Part shown: positions 12,301 to 23,699 of the stretch, piece after piece
Layout of the letters: the number at the start of each line of letters is the position of its first letter
Numbering within the stretch: position 1 is the stretch's first letter
NCBI GenBank assembly: GCA_050084985.1
Contig: JBITNC010000001.1
Location: 198,896,001 to 198,960,000 of the forward strand
Direction: 5' to 3'
Length of the DNA stretch: 64,000 nucleotides
Origin: Nageia nagi
Lineage: Eukaryota > Pinophyta
Translations under genes and position numbers: made by a program
Notes under the pieces: generated by a model
What the model was told of the DNA's origin: nothing
What the model saw: the letters and a program-made list of their open reading frames with translations, nothing else
Databases searched by the model: none

Positions 12301-14415
12301 ACCTCCTTCATATTATTGCAACTTTTCAAATTTTTGTTTATCACCTATCATATGACTTGAGCATACACTATCTAGTATCTTTGGAGCTAGTTTATCTTAT
12401 GCTTTAAGATTTGTTTTTACTATCAAGGATTCTTTTTCTTCTTTTGACTTTTCCTTCTTTTTCCATTCCTTCTTGATACCTATCTTGGTTTCTTGTATTA
12501 TCTCTTTCTATTTGGTTTGTTGTACCTATTTCTCTAAAATCTTTCTATTTTGTCTCATGCCCTGTGACTGAAAATATATTCAGTAAAATTGATTGGAAGA
12601 GAATGTACTCTTGCAATTTCTTGCAATGTGACCATAGTTGTGATAGTTATAACATTTTATAGCATAATCCATAAATGGTGCAAATGTGTTTCTACTTGAG
12701 AAGTTTCTTGGAATTATATTATATTTACACTCAGAGATTCTATGTCCATACCCATTGCCCTTAAAATAATAACTAGAAAAGGATTGAGTGAACCTAAGTT
12801 GTGGGATTTGCCACTTTACAATAGGTGTTAGAAATCTTCTCCTCCTTTGATGTGCTACATGTGTGATTTTATCATTGTCCATATTCCTATCATTTTTAGT
12901 AGTATTATTTTTCTTTACATAAGATGGTTTTTCTTAATTGATTGATTTCTTTTCTTTCTTAATTTCTAATTTTTTTATCTGCATTTTTGGAGGTTTTTCC
13001 TTCTTCAAAACCCAAACCAAATTTAATATTTGGTGATTTTTGGCTCTTTAACATTTTATCTAAATTTAAGGATCCTCCCTCAAGTTTATGATACCCACTA
13101 ACCTTATAACTCATCTCTTCCAATTGAAGACTCAACCCTATAATCTCTACTTTCAATTTGCTACAATATTTAACTTTGGTAGTGAGCTATTCTTCAAGAT
13201 CTTCAATTGTTTTTCACATTTCTTCTACCTACACTTTTAAGCTTGTGATGATTTCATTTGCATAATCAATTTTTTAAGAAGTTTTTCTATGCCTTTTCCT
13301 TTCTATTTCTAATTCTTCTAGAGCTACAATTAGTTCTCCTTCTATATTGACTTCTGCTTCAATTTCTTCTTCATCAATTTCTTCTTCCAATTTTTGTTTC
13401 ATTTCTATTTTTTCCTCTTTGAATGCCATGAAGAGAGCTTCATCAAACTCTTCTTCTAAGTCCTCATTTGATCTAGCTTTTGATGAACTAATGTTCTTGG
13501 AAATAAAGCTTTTCTTCTTGAAATTACCTTTTCTAAAATTCAATTTTGTCTTCCAGCCACTTCTCTCTCTATGCGGACTTTCATTATGTTGGTTCTTTTC
13601 TTTGTGCAAATATTTCTCTACAAAATGTCCTATGCCTCCACAATTGAAACATTTTAAAGGTAATTTTCCTTTGTATTTTTCTTTTCCCTTTTTTAGCTTT
13701 CTAACAAAGTGCGCTTCCAATTTGTCTAATGATTCTTCTTCTTATGACCCCTATTTTTCTCTTATATTTTTATTTGCTTTGAAAGCAGCTTCCCTAATTA
13801 TGGATTTGGACTTACTTATTCTCATTTCATAGACTATTAGTGAACCATGCATTTCATCCATAGTAAAAACATTTAAATCCTTTGCTTCTTCTATAGTATA
13901 AACTTTTGAATCAAATCTTTGAGGAAGTGAATGTAATACCTTTTTCATAATGACTAAGTCTTCAATCTTTTCTTTGAGGCCTTTAATCATATTAATCACT
14001 TCATTTACCCTTAGCATGTATGCTTCTATGTTTTCATATTCATTCATATTTAAACTCTCAAATTATTCTTTATGAGTTTGAAGCTTATCCTCCTTTATCT
14101 TCACATCTCCCTCATGAATACTTTTTTATTTATCCCATATTTCCTTTGTCGACTCACAATTCATCACTTTTACTAGCTCACTATCCACCAATCTGCACAT
14201 GATGGTATTTTTGGCCTTCAAGTTATTTTCATATACCTTCTTATTTGTTGCATCTATAATAGGCATGGAAGGTGTGGTATAGCCATTCTTATGGCCTCCC
14301 AAATCTCATATCCCAAGGCACTAAGATAAGTTTGCATCCTAACTCTCCAAAAAGCATAGTTTGTGTCATCAAATAATGGAGCTTTATTTGAAGAGAACCC
14401 TTCACTTGAAGCCAT
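9355..14415 (-). pseudogene. Ty1/copia gag-pol polyprotein, degenerate
   Basis: On the minus strand the protein starts at 14415 (MASSEGFSSNKAPLFDD...), about 50 bases inside the primer site. Gag continues through LHSLPQRFDSKVYTIEEA (about 13900) to a CCHC knuckle at about 13640 whose last Cys is Tyr, and a second knuckle-like motif lies at about 12620. Protease-flanking sequence is at 12130-12370. Integrase (11500-11785) keeps INDYS, LRSDKGGEF and NGVVERK, so D, D and E are all present. Reverse transcriptase spans about 10000-10820 and keeps YVDDIIFGG at 10285-10311. RNase H (9394-9640) keeps CDNTSAINISKNP. Frameshifts and stops, many of the C-to-T type, separate these blocks, so no functional product is possible. 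Confidence 0.92.
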
Positions 14416-14464
14416 TGTGTCATGTTTAAGATCTTCCTAGCTAATTAAGTCAAAATAGGAACCT

Positions 14465-14478
14465 ACTCTGATACCAAT
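14465..14478 (-). other. primer binding site, initiator tRNA-Met type
   Basis: On the minus strand the sequence after the 5' LTR reads ATTGGTATCAGAGTAGG. It matches the usual plant copia primer site TGGTATCAGAGC, complementary to the 3' end of initiator tRNA-Met, except at the last position. This fixes the element's orientation. Confidence 0.9.
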
Positions 14479-16528
14479 TGTTGAACTTTATGTGACACTG
14501 AAAGGGGGGATGACTCAGTGTGTCTAAAAACTAAATACAAATTTTTCACTTTTGAAATCAAGGTGATGCAAAACTAAAATCAAATGATCAAGCACATCAA
14601 AAATAACACACAATACAAGATGTAACAAGGTTCATAAATTTGGCTACATCCCCAAAAATGACTACTTGGACTCCAATCCAAATCTAGCCATAAAAATATT
14701 ATAATATTTTGTAGCACCCACTATAAGGAATAGCATCAACTACCCTATCATTCTACAGCACCAACTATAAGGAGCACTAAATCCTCTTGCCAAGGACCCA
14801 CTTAACAAACTCAAACAAAGAAGATAAAGGATTGATTATAGTTCACACAATATCTTGAATGATCTAGCTCAAAACACTACCTCTACTCACTCTTCTATTT
14901 GCTCACTTCGTCTCATCAATACTCCACACACACTCTCAATTATTTATACACACACACTTGTCTAAAGAAAATAAAATGGATTTGTAACATCCATAATATT
15001 AATTTTTTCTTTGTCACAATGAAAAATTAAAGCCTATTATTGATAAGATGCTCTTGACTCATAACATATGCTTCTCCATGAAGATGAGACCCAATACCAT
15101 GCACATAAGTTAACTGACTACCAAATTATGCATATTAAAAAACCTTTCAAGCATTGACATGATTCTAAATATCAAGAGACTAGATTATTTACTTCTTCAA
15201 TCTGAAACATCTTTTTCTAGGTACTCTAAGAATGTATCATCTATTCATTTCCTTACTACACATCCAAAAAAAAATATTACATAGCTCAAACTTTTTTTAT
15301 TTTGCTAGGCAATATATCTTCTATTTTTCTCTTCACACCACTCATAGGTTCTCCAAAAAATTACTTGGTAATAATCAATTTTTGTGTTTTTATATTTCTC
15401 CACTATACATTCCATATATTTTTTATTTATGTGTAATAGCTGATTTAATATGCCACATGTCATAAAATAAAAGGAGAAGCATTTCATCAAACAATACCTA
15501 ATATTCCTTTTTGCTTGCCACTAAAATCCATTTGAACATTTTTTTAAACACATTGTATCCTTGTGCGGTGTAATACTTAATTAAATTTTCTCATACAAAC
15601 TCGAAAGGTATTCTATCAAACAATTCATATGCCAAAGTTGGGAAAATAAGAAAAAAGATCTTTGGAGGCATTTTTGATGAGCCATAACTTCTTACTGGGT
15701 ACATGCTTTAACATGACATTTGTACCATGTATTCTCCATATAACCAAATACATTTAATACAAATTTTAATGTCTAACTCCTTATATTTTGTGCACAACAC
15801 ATATCGCAAAGTGGCCTTCGATGAAGATTTCACAGGCATTTTGTCAAACTCTTCACATTCTTAGTTTTGTGTACATTTATGTTTCTTATACTTCGAGGCA
15901 TTTCTGAAAAAAATTCAAAAGAACAAAGTTTATCATCATATCAAGTTAAATGTGTACAAAATTTGAATACTTCAAGAACCTGAAACAACCATCCAAGTAT
16001 TTCCATGACTAAGCCAAAAATTATGCTCAAAACTTCAAAAAGTTACAAAGTTGTATTTTGTAGCTTGCACCATTTCTAACTTGATGTAAAATTTGGATAA
16101 CATATTCTTGGTATATATTTCTATATTTTATTTAAATTTCAGCCATTGATTCATCATTGTTTTCTCACAATTTGACTTGCATGAAACTAATCTCACCTAG
16201 ATTTTTTATAGGTCCAAAATCTACAAAAGTGTATGAAATCAAACTGACATGGAATTTGACCATTCCAATGTTGCACACAACTTTGTTATCACCTAAAAAA
16301 CTTATCCAAATCATCTCTAACTATCTATCACCTTCCATTTATGTTTTGGCCCCCTTGACAACTTTTAGTACCTCATGATAATTTTTGGTCCCTTTGTTGT
16401 TTTTGCATTCAACAACTTTGCAAATCTTATCGATGTCATTACTTTGACATGTGTAACCATGGGAATCATATACATGCTGGTATCATAATGTTTACAATAA
16501 TGACAACACCATTTCACCATATTCAACA
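14479..16528 (-). repeat. 5' LTR of the copia element
   Basis: Begins TGTTGAACTTTATGTGACAC and ends ATATTCAACA in plus-strand order. It matches 7001-9140 along its length, with many substitutions and small gaps, so the insertion is not recent. Open frames inside it (15232-15490, 16157-16378) are LTR sequence. Confidence 0.93.
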
Positions 16529-16894
16529 TGATAGTCATGAGGTAATTAGAATCAAAATTTGAATTGATTTTTGAATTCTTATATACTGAATTAAGTAAAA
16601 TTAATATGTAGATCCAATAGATGAAGCCAAAACAATGTGTAGGTACATCAGATGAAGTTAAAATAATATATACAAGAATAATACTTCAAAAATTACTTCA
16701 TCAATTATCAATGGATGCATGTTCTAGTGCAATGGATGTTCACGATTTAGGTTTAATGCACATGTCATAAAAACTATGACTTAAATATCAACATACAAAT
16801 GATCATGGGGAAAAAGATGCATGGCCAGTGGAAAGGTCTTTTCCAAAGGCTTATGATATTTTTCCTTATTGTGATCACTGATACATGATCAACC

Positions 16895-17418
16895 CATCTA
16901 AAAAGTGTTTTGGATATGGTTTATTTATACATAGTATTTTGGTTGTTACTCCAAGTTCTAAGATAGATCCATTGATGCTATTTTATGGGCTAGTTTACAT
17001 AGCAACGGATTAGAAATAATTAGCATCATATATGTGTAATATGTCCATATATAGAATATATGCAAATGCTTTTGAGATTTCAAATTTGAAGCATTCAAAA
17101 TTGTTATACATTTATGGTCGATCAAAAATACAAGAAAACATAGTAGGATACATAAAAGATTATGTAGATGAAGATTAGGAACCAAATTATGAATTTGACC
17201 AATGTACTAATAATAAAGAAGATTTCATAGGTAGACAAATGAGTAGTTATGTAGTTTTTTATCCTATTAAAACTCTTAATGTTGGTGATGAGATATTAGT
17301 TCACTACAATTATAGGAGACTTACTCCAAGATGTAAGGCACAAAGTTTGGAGTTAGGAGGTGATCATAATGTAATAATTCCTCCAAGAAAAAATCCTAAA
17401 AATAAAAATAAAAATTAA
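16895..17418 (+). pseudogene. SET-domain-like relic upstream of the CACTA transposase
   Basis: One plus-strand frame runs from about 16900 to a TAA at 17416 with three internal stops. It begins with FGYGLFIHS (16909), as SET domains do with GxGLFA. In the middle it reads NIVGYIKDYVDED (about 17137), like the GNIARFIN core, then a stop codon and EPNYEF, like the PN element. It ends VVFYPIKTLNVGDEILVHYNY, in the place of the usual rDIxxGEELxxdY. Spacing from first to last motif is about 130 codons, normal for a SET domain. A basic tail follows. SET proteins methylate lysine; this copy is broken, and the key HSC stretch is replaced by DYVDED. The call rests on motif order and is tentative. Confidence 0.4.
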
Positions 17419-17434
17419 TATATTATTTATGTTT

Positions 17435-17580
17435 ATTAATGGATTATCAATTTGTATGTATGGATCATGTGTATGTACAAATGTATCAAATTCTATGTAT
17501 GGATGTATTAAGTTATATGCATAGATGTTTCAAATTGTATGTATGGATCATGTGTATCAATGGATGTATCAAATTACTCT
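17435..17580 (+). repeat. short imperfect repeats of a GTATGGATCATGTGTAT motif
   Basis: TTGTATGTATGGATCATGTG and close variants with ATGGATGTAT recur four to five times between the SET-like relic and the transposase relic. Spacing is irregular. No coding signal was recognised. Confidence 0.45.
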
Positions 17581-17819
17581 ACACTTTTTACACTTATTTT
17601 TTTAATTTTGGATTAATGGTCTATAACAATTGATTTAATAGGCACATGATCAAAATGCAACAAATAGTCATTGTGAGCACTCAAACATGATAATTGTTAC
17701 ACCAACATTACATCAAAAAAAGTAAGTAGGAGAGATAAGAAGATACTACAAAGAGAATGAAACTTTGAACAATATGCATGATCTAATAAATCCTATTCAA
17801 ATATCTATAAGGGATTCAA

Positions 17820-19345
17820 GAAATAATGATGATGAATTAAGAGAGGATAATATTGGTCCTGATGATCATCATCATCATCATAAATAAAATAGAATTGATG
17901 GTTTACTTGAGTCCCTCTATGTTCATGATGATGATGATGAAAGATATGGTGATAAAAGATATTATTTTTTAGAAAGGTATAGCATGTATAGTGCTTCCCA
18001 ACTAAATTATGTAAAGGAAAAAGTAGAACTTTATTATCGGTGACCCTACTTATGATGAACGTAAAAGCCAAAATTGGATGGTCAAATACAAGTTTCACTA
18101 CTCTTCTAAGATATTAATTTTGTTTTTTATTTTCTAATATTTTAATTTCTATTAAATTAACTATGTAAATTATTTTTTAATGGTATTATAGGTTATTAAA
18201 AGAAAAATTATTTCCAAGTGATAATGTCATCCTAGATTTGTGTAAAAAGGAATGTGATATTTTGAAGGATATAGGGGTGGAGTATAATTCATACCATGCT
18301 TGTATTAATGATTGCATATTGTAAAGAGGAGAACAATATGATATGAATAATGAATATCCAAAGTGTAATGAAAAAATATACCATAAAAAAGGGAAATAAT
18401 TCCTTGAAAGGTTGTTCACCATATACAAATAATTTTTAAGTTGGTGTAAATATTTCAATGTAAATCACTTGCAAAATTAATGGATTGGTATGTAAGAAAT
18501 AGAAGTGAATAATATGTGTTGCATATACTTGCAGATAGTAAAATAATGAAACATATAGAGGAAAAGTGACCTAAGAAATTTATGAACCTAGAAGTGTCAT
18601 ATTAGGTTTAGCAATTAATGGTGTCAATCTATTTTTGAACCAAACATCCAATTATTCATGTTGGATTATTGTTATAATCAATTATAACATAGCTTCATGG
18701 ATGTCTATAAGAAAAATGAATTTGATGTTGGTTGTTATAGTCCTTAGAAAGAAATAGGTTACATGCATAGATGTCTACCTTAAATCAATAATTAACAAGT
18801 TGATGATCATATGGAAGGAATTCATATGTATGATATAAATAGACTTATCAATAAAAGGTTATTCAAATGTTATGGCATACTATGTTGGAATATACATGAT
18901 TATCTAGGGCTTTCTTTTTATGCAATTATGCATATATACAATAAGTTTTACATGTGCATATTTGATTTTTTATAGCCACATGAATTATATGCATTATCTA
19001 ATAAAACTTATCACTGGTATTCATATAAAAGGTTCTCATGCTTATCCATGATGCACAAAAAATATTCCATCGATACATTCAAGTTAGAACATAAATGGAA
19101 TATATTGGCCATAGGAAATATTTGCCAATGGTTTACTTTTCAAAAAAGGGAGCCTACAATTGAGAAAATAAAACCCCCATTCCTATTTATGTAGTTGTTA
19201 TGGATTGGTTTATAAAGTACCAACAAAATGTGGAAAATTTTAGCAAAAGAGATCATGAAGAAGGTACTGCTTTAGGGTTAGATGATGAGATTATTCTTGG
19301 TGAAAATGACTTACCTACAAGTGACATATTAGATAGTACAATATA
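17820..19345 (+). pseudogene. CACTA transposase TNP2 (Transposase_21), N-terminal and central part
   Basis: The first exon has an acidic start, then GLLESLYVHDDDDERYGD and a run to about 18110. An intron of about 80 bases ends TTATAG near 18191. The next exon reads LFPSDNVILDLCKKECDIL and YHACINDCIL (about 18290), the family's HACPNDCILYRGEY region, with a stop where Tyr is expected. The cysteine pair after it is reduced to one (EYPKCNEK). At about 18810-18950 come EGIHMYDINRL and GILCWNIHDYLGLSF, matching the family's LLWTIxDyxgxg block, then a decayed HRR(F/W)L region near 19010. Several frameshifts and stops occur. TNP2 proteins cut and paste the element; this copy cannot. Confidence 0.75.
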
Positions 19346-19359
19346 TCTGTAATAAGTTT

Positions 19360-21210
19360 ATTAATTTTAAAATATGTAGGTTTATAAAGCTTTGATAATA
19401 AGGATAAATTATATTATCAAAAAATGATGAAGGGTTTTGTCTGAAACCCAAAAGAATCAATTACAAAATGATTTTCAAAATAGGAAACTATTACCCAGTT
19501 ATACTTGATGGTAGCTAACAAAATTTGCAACAAAAACTACTAATAGTATATGTTTGGATGCTACCTAGCTATAACCTATTAAAACTTTAATGCAACCTAC
19601 TCTACAAATTTTATTATTAGAAAATCATCAAATTGTAGATGAAATACATCTGAATTACAATTGAGATGCAACCTAACTACCTCTTTATTGCTAGAATATT
19701 CTAATCTAGAAATATTTTTTTCATCCCAAAGGTAGGCTAAGATTTATTGATCTGATATAGAGTTAATTACTTTTCATTCATTATATCTTATTCGATGAGT
19801 TTCTCTCTAGTCTCTCCTTGGGATGGTCTCCCCACATATCCTTGTCAGATATTTGTCATCTTTCTATAGTTCTTATTTATCTTTATGGGAATCCTCTATC
19901 TTGGCCTTCTTCTTATTATATTATTATTGCTTCATTGCTTTTTATCACCCTCCTAATTATTTCTCCTTCTTCCCCTACAATAACTTACATATTTGTTGTC
20001 TCATATTATGGAAATTTTGATTGATAATCTATTTCTTCTTTATCATTTCCTTCTAAAATTAATAGCACCACATAGGGGTTTATTGTGGTTGTTTCCTTCT
20101 GTTGGACTTCCTTTGGAGTTGATTATTTTTCTATTGTGGTTCATTTTATCTATATTTTGATCATATTCTTTTGATTTTTCTATGCTTTTTATTTTTGGAA
20201 TGAATTCCACCTTTGCTCTTCCTATTTATATTGAGTCTCCTTTCCTTGCTTTTATTTTTCTCTCCTTTATTCATCCTTCTTTTTTAGGTAGTCCTTTGCA
20301 TAGTGCTCATAAATCTTACAAATTTCACATTGTACTGATACGTTTTCACACACAATTGGTTGCATCCATTCTCTTTTATATTTTATTTTTAATTTTATCT
20401 CCTTAAAAGGTTTTCTAATATTTAAATTGATCACAAATCTTGCATCTATAAACTTAAATTTCAATCTTGTTTCTTGCTCAATTGGGAAAATAAATCCAAT
20501 TGCTTTCATAATTCCAACTATTACACAAGGGTGACAACATGATGGGTGAAGACTGAGTAGTGAGACCCATGTTGGAATGAGATTAAAAATTTTAGTTTTA
20601 GGATAGAAATTTTTCTTCCATCTCTTGATAACTAATCCTTTCTTCCCAAGGAACCATGGACCCATCTTTGTCACTTTTTGTAGATCTTCATCAAACTGGA
20701 ATTTAAATAACAAAAATTCTCTTAGAAGTGAAATTAGGGATCTATATCCTTTTATACACCATCTTGCCTTCATCCAACTATGAATAAAATCTAAAAGGGG
20801 TCATACCCCAATAAAGTGACCAAGAAGGGATGATTTTGGCCCATCCTCTTACTTACATGTTATACTTTTTATAATTAATATACTAACCTCATATTCAGAG
20901 AATTTTGGTTCTATTATCATCCCGATTGCTTCATCTATGAATGATTTTTTATTTCATCAACATGCTTTTCCATTCCTTAGGGGGATTTAGTTTAGGTCAC
21001 AATCTTGATTTGTTCATTGCATTTTGAACATCGTTCGATTGCATTTCAGTAAGATTACAACTTCTCTAAGTTGTAGTTTACTTAATAAAAACCTCTCATA
21101 CTTTTGAAATAGTTCGTATATGCTTTTGTTACTCCTCAACTCATGGGAAGTGTTTAGCCTTTATGCAAGTTTGTAAAGTTTCAAATTCATAATTTTACTA
21201 AATAAATGAT
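19360..21210 (-). mobile_element. LINE ORF1 (DUF4283 plus zinc knuckle) fragment inserted in the CACTA transposase
   Basis: The minus-strand frame 20773-20267 encodes a protein with EDLQKVTKMGPWFLGKKGLV, then FNLIPTWVSL, then a CEICKIYEHYAKDY knuckle near its end. This is the DUF4283/CCHC organisation of plant L1-type ORF1 RNA-binding proteins. The final Cys of the knuckle is Tyr. Weak upstream homology (VTLLGYDPF near 20810) suggests the domain starts further right. The transposase reading stops near 19345 and resumes near 21250, so the LINE lies inside it. Exact ends, poly(A) and target duplication were not visible, and no reverse transcriptase was found here. Plus-strand open frames at 19818-20406 are antisense shadows. 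Confidence 0.72.
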
Positions 21211-21249
21211 TAATTGGTTATATGTTTTCAAGCATGAATAAATTATCAA

Positions 21250-22610
21250 TATGTTGTATATTGGAATACTGGAAGGAATTGTTAGTGATACATTTAATGG
21301 ATCCTATGCACATTGTAAATAATGATATATATATTTTTATATCGTTATACAACAAGCAAAGAATTAGATATTGATGTTGTGAGAAATGACTTAAAAAAAT
21401 ATCCAAAAAATAAAATCCTTATTGATAACTTACTATGAATATGGAACAAAAGAAGTACTTGCAACCACATGGGTTATGAAAAAATATGAAATGGAAAAGT
21501 TACACAAAGTTATTCAAAATATTAGAACACCAACAACTTATGGATCATATCTAAGAAGTGCATTCGGTGCTGATGGTAAAATCATAGTATTCAAGACTCA
21601 TGATTATCACAACTTCATGAAAGTATTAATACCATATTATTAATATACATTTTTATCAAAATAAATATATTAATATCATTTGCACAAATAGAGTATGCAA
21701 CATAATTTTCCAATTGCAATTCATGGATGTGGGAGTCCACCTATTGATCTTAGACATGCAATCGATCAATTGTTATTATTTTTAAGTTATATCTTATTAT
21801 AATATCACATTATGAAAAATAATATAGCATGAATTTATTGTTGTTTGATAATATTTTATGCATTTTGATATGTTATATTTTGATGATATTATATTTTTAT
21901 GAATAGGTGGTCAACTTCAAAGGAGATACATTTGTCTATAATAGATCAATGGCATAGAGAAATTGTCAAAATTATTTGCAAATTCAAAAAAGAATTATCT
22001 ACTACTTTTATGGACATACAAGTGCACCTATTGATCCACCTAATGGATGATATTGACATGAAAGATGTTATGAATGCTAGAAACATATTTTTTATGGAGA
22101 TATTTTTAAAAGTATTAAAAGGATTTGTTAGAAAATATTCATGACCAGAAGGATCCATGGGTGAGGGATACATTGTATAAGAAATTTTTTATGCAAGAAA
22201 GTACCTTTCCCAAATCGATGCTTTTGCTCCAAAGATATGGAATGCAGACAAAGACAATGAGAAATTAGAAGGGGATTTCTTAGAAATAGATGGAAAATTA
22301 AAATATATTGGAAAAATTCAAGAAAATTTTCAATTAGATTATATGTCATCCTAATTTGTGATATTTAAATATAAGTGGTTTGACACACTCGATAGAAGAA
22401 TAATCTTACATGATATACTTAGTGACTACTTTGCAATTGAATCCACACACACTTTACCTAACAATAGAGAGCCTTATATTTTACCACAACATTGTAATCA
22501 AATATTATTCATCCTAGATGTTACAGATGACAAAAAGTAATTTGTATTTGAATGTAATCCTAGAGAAAAATATATTATATGTCTTGATAATGAAGATAAT
22601 ATATAATGAC
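21250..22610 (+). pseudogene. CACTA transposase TNP2, C-terminal part
   Basis: After the LINE the frame resumes with LMDPMHIVNND, like the family's LDvMHIekN, then TSKELDIDVVRNDLKK. The block at 21422-21643 ends GADGKIIVFKTHDYHNFMK, matching the conserved KSHDcHvxmqxllP region. The block at 21899-22144 has FKKELSTTFMDIQVHLLIHL and FLKVLKGFVRKYS, the family's FdimvHLxxHL and lkxyVrNkarPEGS motifs. A stop interrupts the latter before PEGSMGEGYIV. The region 22350-22610 has KYKWFDT, EPYILPQHCNQILF and a C-terminal tail, the WfD and asQaxQVFY region. Frameshifts and stops separate the blocks. Confidence 0.78.
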
Positions 22611-22619
22611 AATATTGTA

Positions 22620-23420
22620 ATTGATGGATGTTATATTAATGCTATTGGATGGAATATTCCTTATTATATACTTCTCATATATATTTTGAACTTTTCATAT
22701 GTATATCTTACTTGTTTCTTGTAGTATGACCTATGAATGCTTTTGTTTCTTAATTGATGAGATCATATGTGTGAATTATTGTGATTTGGTATATATATGC
22801 AAGTTTAAATATTTGACAATGGTTTGATATGGTATATTTCATAGTTTTTGAGCTTTTGTAAATTTTAAAATGTTTGATTTGATTGTATTAGCTTAATCAT
22901 TACTTTTTTGAGAGTTCAATCAAACTGTATAAAACACTTGATTTTTAAATCTTAAAGTGGTCTACATTAGTACATCCAAAAAGATATGGATATCTTTGAG
23001 TTGAAAATAATTCATGAGGATTATATATTTTCTATCACATTTAAAATTAAATATAAAACTTGAATCAAGAAACTTGGAAGAATTTTAGATAGATGAATAT
23101 CAGGTAGACTTTTACAGTAAGGATGCCCTAAAAACCTTTTTTTACTTATTTAAGTTTGTTCAATGTAAAATTTTATCATAACTTGCATTGGAATATCTTA
23201 GATAATTTTCATTCTTGTATTTGGTAATTAAATTTGATGCAAGTTTTACATTATAATTTGCATTTAAATTTGCACCACATATAACATCTAACTTTATGTC
23301 AAATTTTGCATCTTAATTTGCATCTAAAAATACTCAAAAAATTAAAAAAAAATAATAATTCAATGCATACTAACACATTTCGATGTAAAAATGCATTGTT
23401 TTACAATTTTCATTTTTCTA
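22620..23420. other. CACTA 3' non-coding and subterminal region
   Basis: AT-rich sequence with no gene. From about 23230 to 23400 it has repeated TTTGCATC and GATGCA motifs in both orientations, as expected near a CACTA end. Confidence 0.45.
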
Positions 23421-23460
23421 AATGTAAAAAATGACACAAATCATCCTTTTACTAGTAGTG
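23421..23460 (+). repeat. right terminus (TIR) of the CACTA element
   Basis: Read from the end inward on the minus strand, this begins CACTACTAGTAAAAGGATGA. The CACTA start, the length and the position downstream of a TNP2 relic fit an En/Spm terminal inverted repeat. A matching left terminus was not located in the window. Confidence 0.6.
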
Positions 23461-23660
23461 TTTCACAAGATGCAACAAGAGATGTTAAACATATCACTTT
23501 ATGATGCAAAGTTAAACACTATAAACATTTATAATTAATGCTTCATGAGACGCTATAATGCATATATATTTGATAAAAAAATATCATATTAAACGTAAAT
23601 TTTTTTATGCACCTAATGTCAATACAAGATGCAATTAAAGATGTTGTAACTTTTTTTTTA
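23461..23660. repeat. GATGCA-rich sequence outside the CACTA terminus
   Basis: GATGCAACAAGAGATGTT and similar GATGCA/AGATGT motifs continue beyond the terminus. This may mean the CACTA element inserted into the subterminal region of a related element. The motif density is clear; the nesting is inference. Confidence 0.3.
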
Positions 23661-23699
23661 TGGAAGAAATAAAAGAATAATTAAATCAAAATATTTAGT

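Larger units (their letters stand above)
7001..16528 (-). mobile_element. full-length Ty1/copia LTR retrotransposon (decayed), minus strand
   Basis: The element is bounded by TGTTGA...TCAACA on both LTRs. Read on the minus strand, the 5' LTR is 16528-14479 and the 3' LTR is 9140-7001. Directly inside the 5' LTR is a primer site matching initiator tRNA-Met (TGGTATCAGAG), and directly inside the 3' LTR is a purine tract. The internal region of about 5.3 kb holds gag, protease, integrase, reverse transcriptase and RNase H in copia order. Flanking pentamers are TGATG (6996-7000) and TGATA (16529-16533), a probable target duplication with one change. The reading frame is broken throughout. Confidence 0.93.
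17640..23460 (+). mobile_element. CACTA (En/Spm) transposon, decayed, interrupted by a LINE
   Basis: A TNP2-type transposase relic lies in two pieces on the plus strand (about 17820-19345 and 21250-22610). About 850 bases beyond it, position 23460 ends in TTTACTAGTAGTG, the complement of CACTACTAGTAAA, which is a CACTA-type terminus. The last 700 bases contain repeated TGCATC/GATGCA motifs as subterminal regions do. The left terminus was not found, so the start given is only where transposase-like sequence begins. The copia element, and perhaps the SET-like relic, may lie inside it. Confidence 0.7.

Noticed and set aside
13347-13832. 161-codon Ser/Phe-rich plus-strand open frame
   Set aside because: It is the antisense reading of the copia gag region on the minus strand.
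17805-18098. His/Asp-rich minus-strand open frame
   Set aside because: It is the complement of an acidic N-terminal stretch of the CACTA transposase on the plus strand.
19818-20406. Several hydrophobic plus-strand open frames
   Set aside because: They are antisense to the LINE ORF1 relic and carry no family motif.
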